A DNA stretch of 64,000 bases from contig CM073595.1 in assembly GCA_037074705.1 (NCBI GenBank), positions 47,425,639-47,489,638 on the forward strand, read 5' to 3'. This DNA is from Zhengitettix transpicula (lineage: Eukaryota; Arthropoda; Insecta; Orthoptera; Tetrigidae). Position numbers and translations under genes: made by a program. The notes beneath the pieces were generated by a model. That model was not told the DNA's origin, did no database searches, and worked only from the letters and a program-made list of their open reading frames with translations. Below, in pieces: positions 62,780 to 64,000 of this stretch; the stretch's first letter is position 1, and every line of letters begins with the position of its first letter.

Positions 62780-64000
62780 GAAAAAAAAACAATTCCTCAT
62801 ATACCATAGCGTCACCATTTAGAGATGTTTCCTTATGAAAATTGTCAATTTACGTAGTTTTTAAGAGATTATTGCAAGGAAAAAATTGATTTGTAAGTGT
62901 ATATATATATCTGTGGGTGTTACTCCTGTAAACCAGTTTAAGAGAATCTTGAAACTCGTGCGGATAGTTACTACGCAGATGAGACAGAGTGGCAGTATGT
63001 TTTTCATGTGGTGAGTACAGAATCCCTCCCCACCACTACTGACACTTGCAGAGGCTGTGCTGTCACCATCTTACACTGTTGAATTAGCTGCAAAGACGAT
63101 AAATTCGTGGCAAACCAGCGAAGCGTAAAATGTCGCACTCATCAAGAGGTATGTAGTACTACCTCAATTATTACAGTTCCATAGGCCATTTGTTTCATCG
63201 TTGAGTTGCTTTCCTTAATGTATTTTTTAAACTTGTACTTGTAAATCTATGCTAAATCTAATAATTAATTTTTTCCACTTCTATTGCAATCACTGAGGGT
63301 ATTTATATACAAACTGTAATAAACGAGCAATCATAGGCGATTTTATCGTTCCAGATTTGTTTTACTTTACCTTTTACTTCGGTCTGTGTACAAAGGAGAG
63401 ATGTTTGCTACAATACATTGCCTATCTCGATTTATTTGAAGTTCAATGAAGTCATTTAAACGTGGGTCAATGTTTGATATTAAGAAAAATTAAAACAGCA
63501 GATCCTGCGGCACGAATTTAATTTTGGAAAGTCCTGCATCAGATGTATGCAAAGCCACTCTATGAAACTGAATTCGAATTAGAGGTATTTATTCCTATAA
63601 GAGTCATAGATATAATAATTTTCGTTTTTCTGTGGATTCTATGGGACCTCTCAGTTTCCAATCCCAGCGTTCCACTCCTTCGTCTCCCCTCCGCAAAGTC
63701 CTTGACCTCTGGACATCCAGGTTTCCCTCACCACACTATAAAATCCACTCGTAAAGTTTTAAGCGAGGACACTGCCACTGGTTCTCCAGATCTAGGGAGA
63801 ATACAGTTCATAGTATTTTTTTTCCGTTCTGTGTTGTCGTCATCGTATCTTCCAATTATACAGCTTTATTTCCATCCTTAACTTTAGTCATCAACCTACA
63901 TTTGTCTGGTCATTTTATCTTTGAACAATCATGTTCCTACACTGCCAAACATTTTAAAAAGTAACTCCTTGCGCCCATCAAAACGAAACTCGCATAACTA
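62780..64000. other. No gene seen
   Basis: A plus-strand frame of 112 codons (63543-63881) has no recognisable domain and a composition expected from chance. Confidence 0.5.

Overview
The window is eukaryotic nuclear DNA from an arthropod, most likely an insect with a large, repeat-rich genome (a cockroach, termite or other polyneopteran is my guess; the sequence does not prove it). Support: AT-rich background, single coding exons bounded by GT/AG splice sites, long empty introns or intergenic stretches, two ecdysteroid-kinase-like (EcKL) genes, and relics of Helitron, mariner, LINE, Penelope-like and tRNA-derived elements. Nothing bacterial, no CRISPR, no rRNA and no intact tRNA gene was seen. 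All comparisons were made by eye.

Layout. 0-23.9 kb is gene-poor: two nearly identical Helitron-like elements (2.2-3.1 and 18.2-19.1 kb), mariner relics (4.3-4.7 and 7.4-8.1 kb), CpG-rich promoter-like patches (9.5-10.7 kb), a ten-unit 172-bp AT-rich satellite (11.1-12.9 kb) and two LINE relics (15.8-17.4 kb). 23.9-33.1 kb holds two EcKL paralogues on the minus strand. The left one (24073-25274) has an open frame but has lost the key kinase residues; the right one (31876-33125) has all of them. A short duplicate of the left gene's C-terminus lies just downstream of it. A TATA box plus an ATG-free exon with a strong donor at 39.0-39.2 kb is a candidate 5' end for the right gene.

44.6-52.6 kb is the most structured part. 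A plus-strand gene, not identified, has its terminal coding exon at 52287-52636. The intron in front of it carries three copies of a block of about 3.15 kb. The first two copies each end in the same intron 3' end, acceptor and first 29 nt of that terminal exon, so two decoy acceptors precede the real one, and each would lead to a stop after 11 codons. The middle block is a hybrid of the outer two with a crossover confined to a 36-bp tract, as expected from unequal crossing-over. Inside the blocks lie head-to-tail units of about 370 bp with tRNA Leu/Ser-like A and B boxes, and a foldback element of about 340 bp.

55-64 kb holds a 110-bp MITE-like hairpin element, a 165-bp direct duplication 2001 bp apart, a candidate minus-strand first exon (56.6 kb), a Penelope-like relic (58.3-58.85 kb), a promoter-like region with perfect CRE palindromes (59.9-61.2 kb), a 230-bp tandem repeat and two small reverse-transcriptase fragments.
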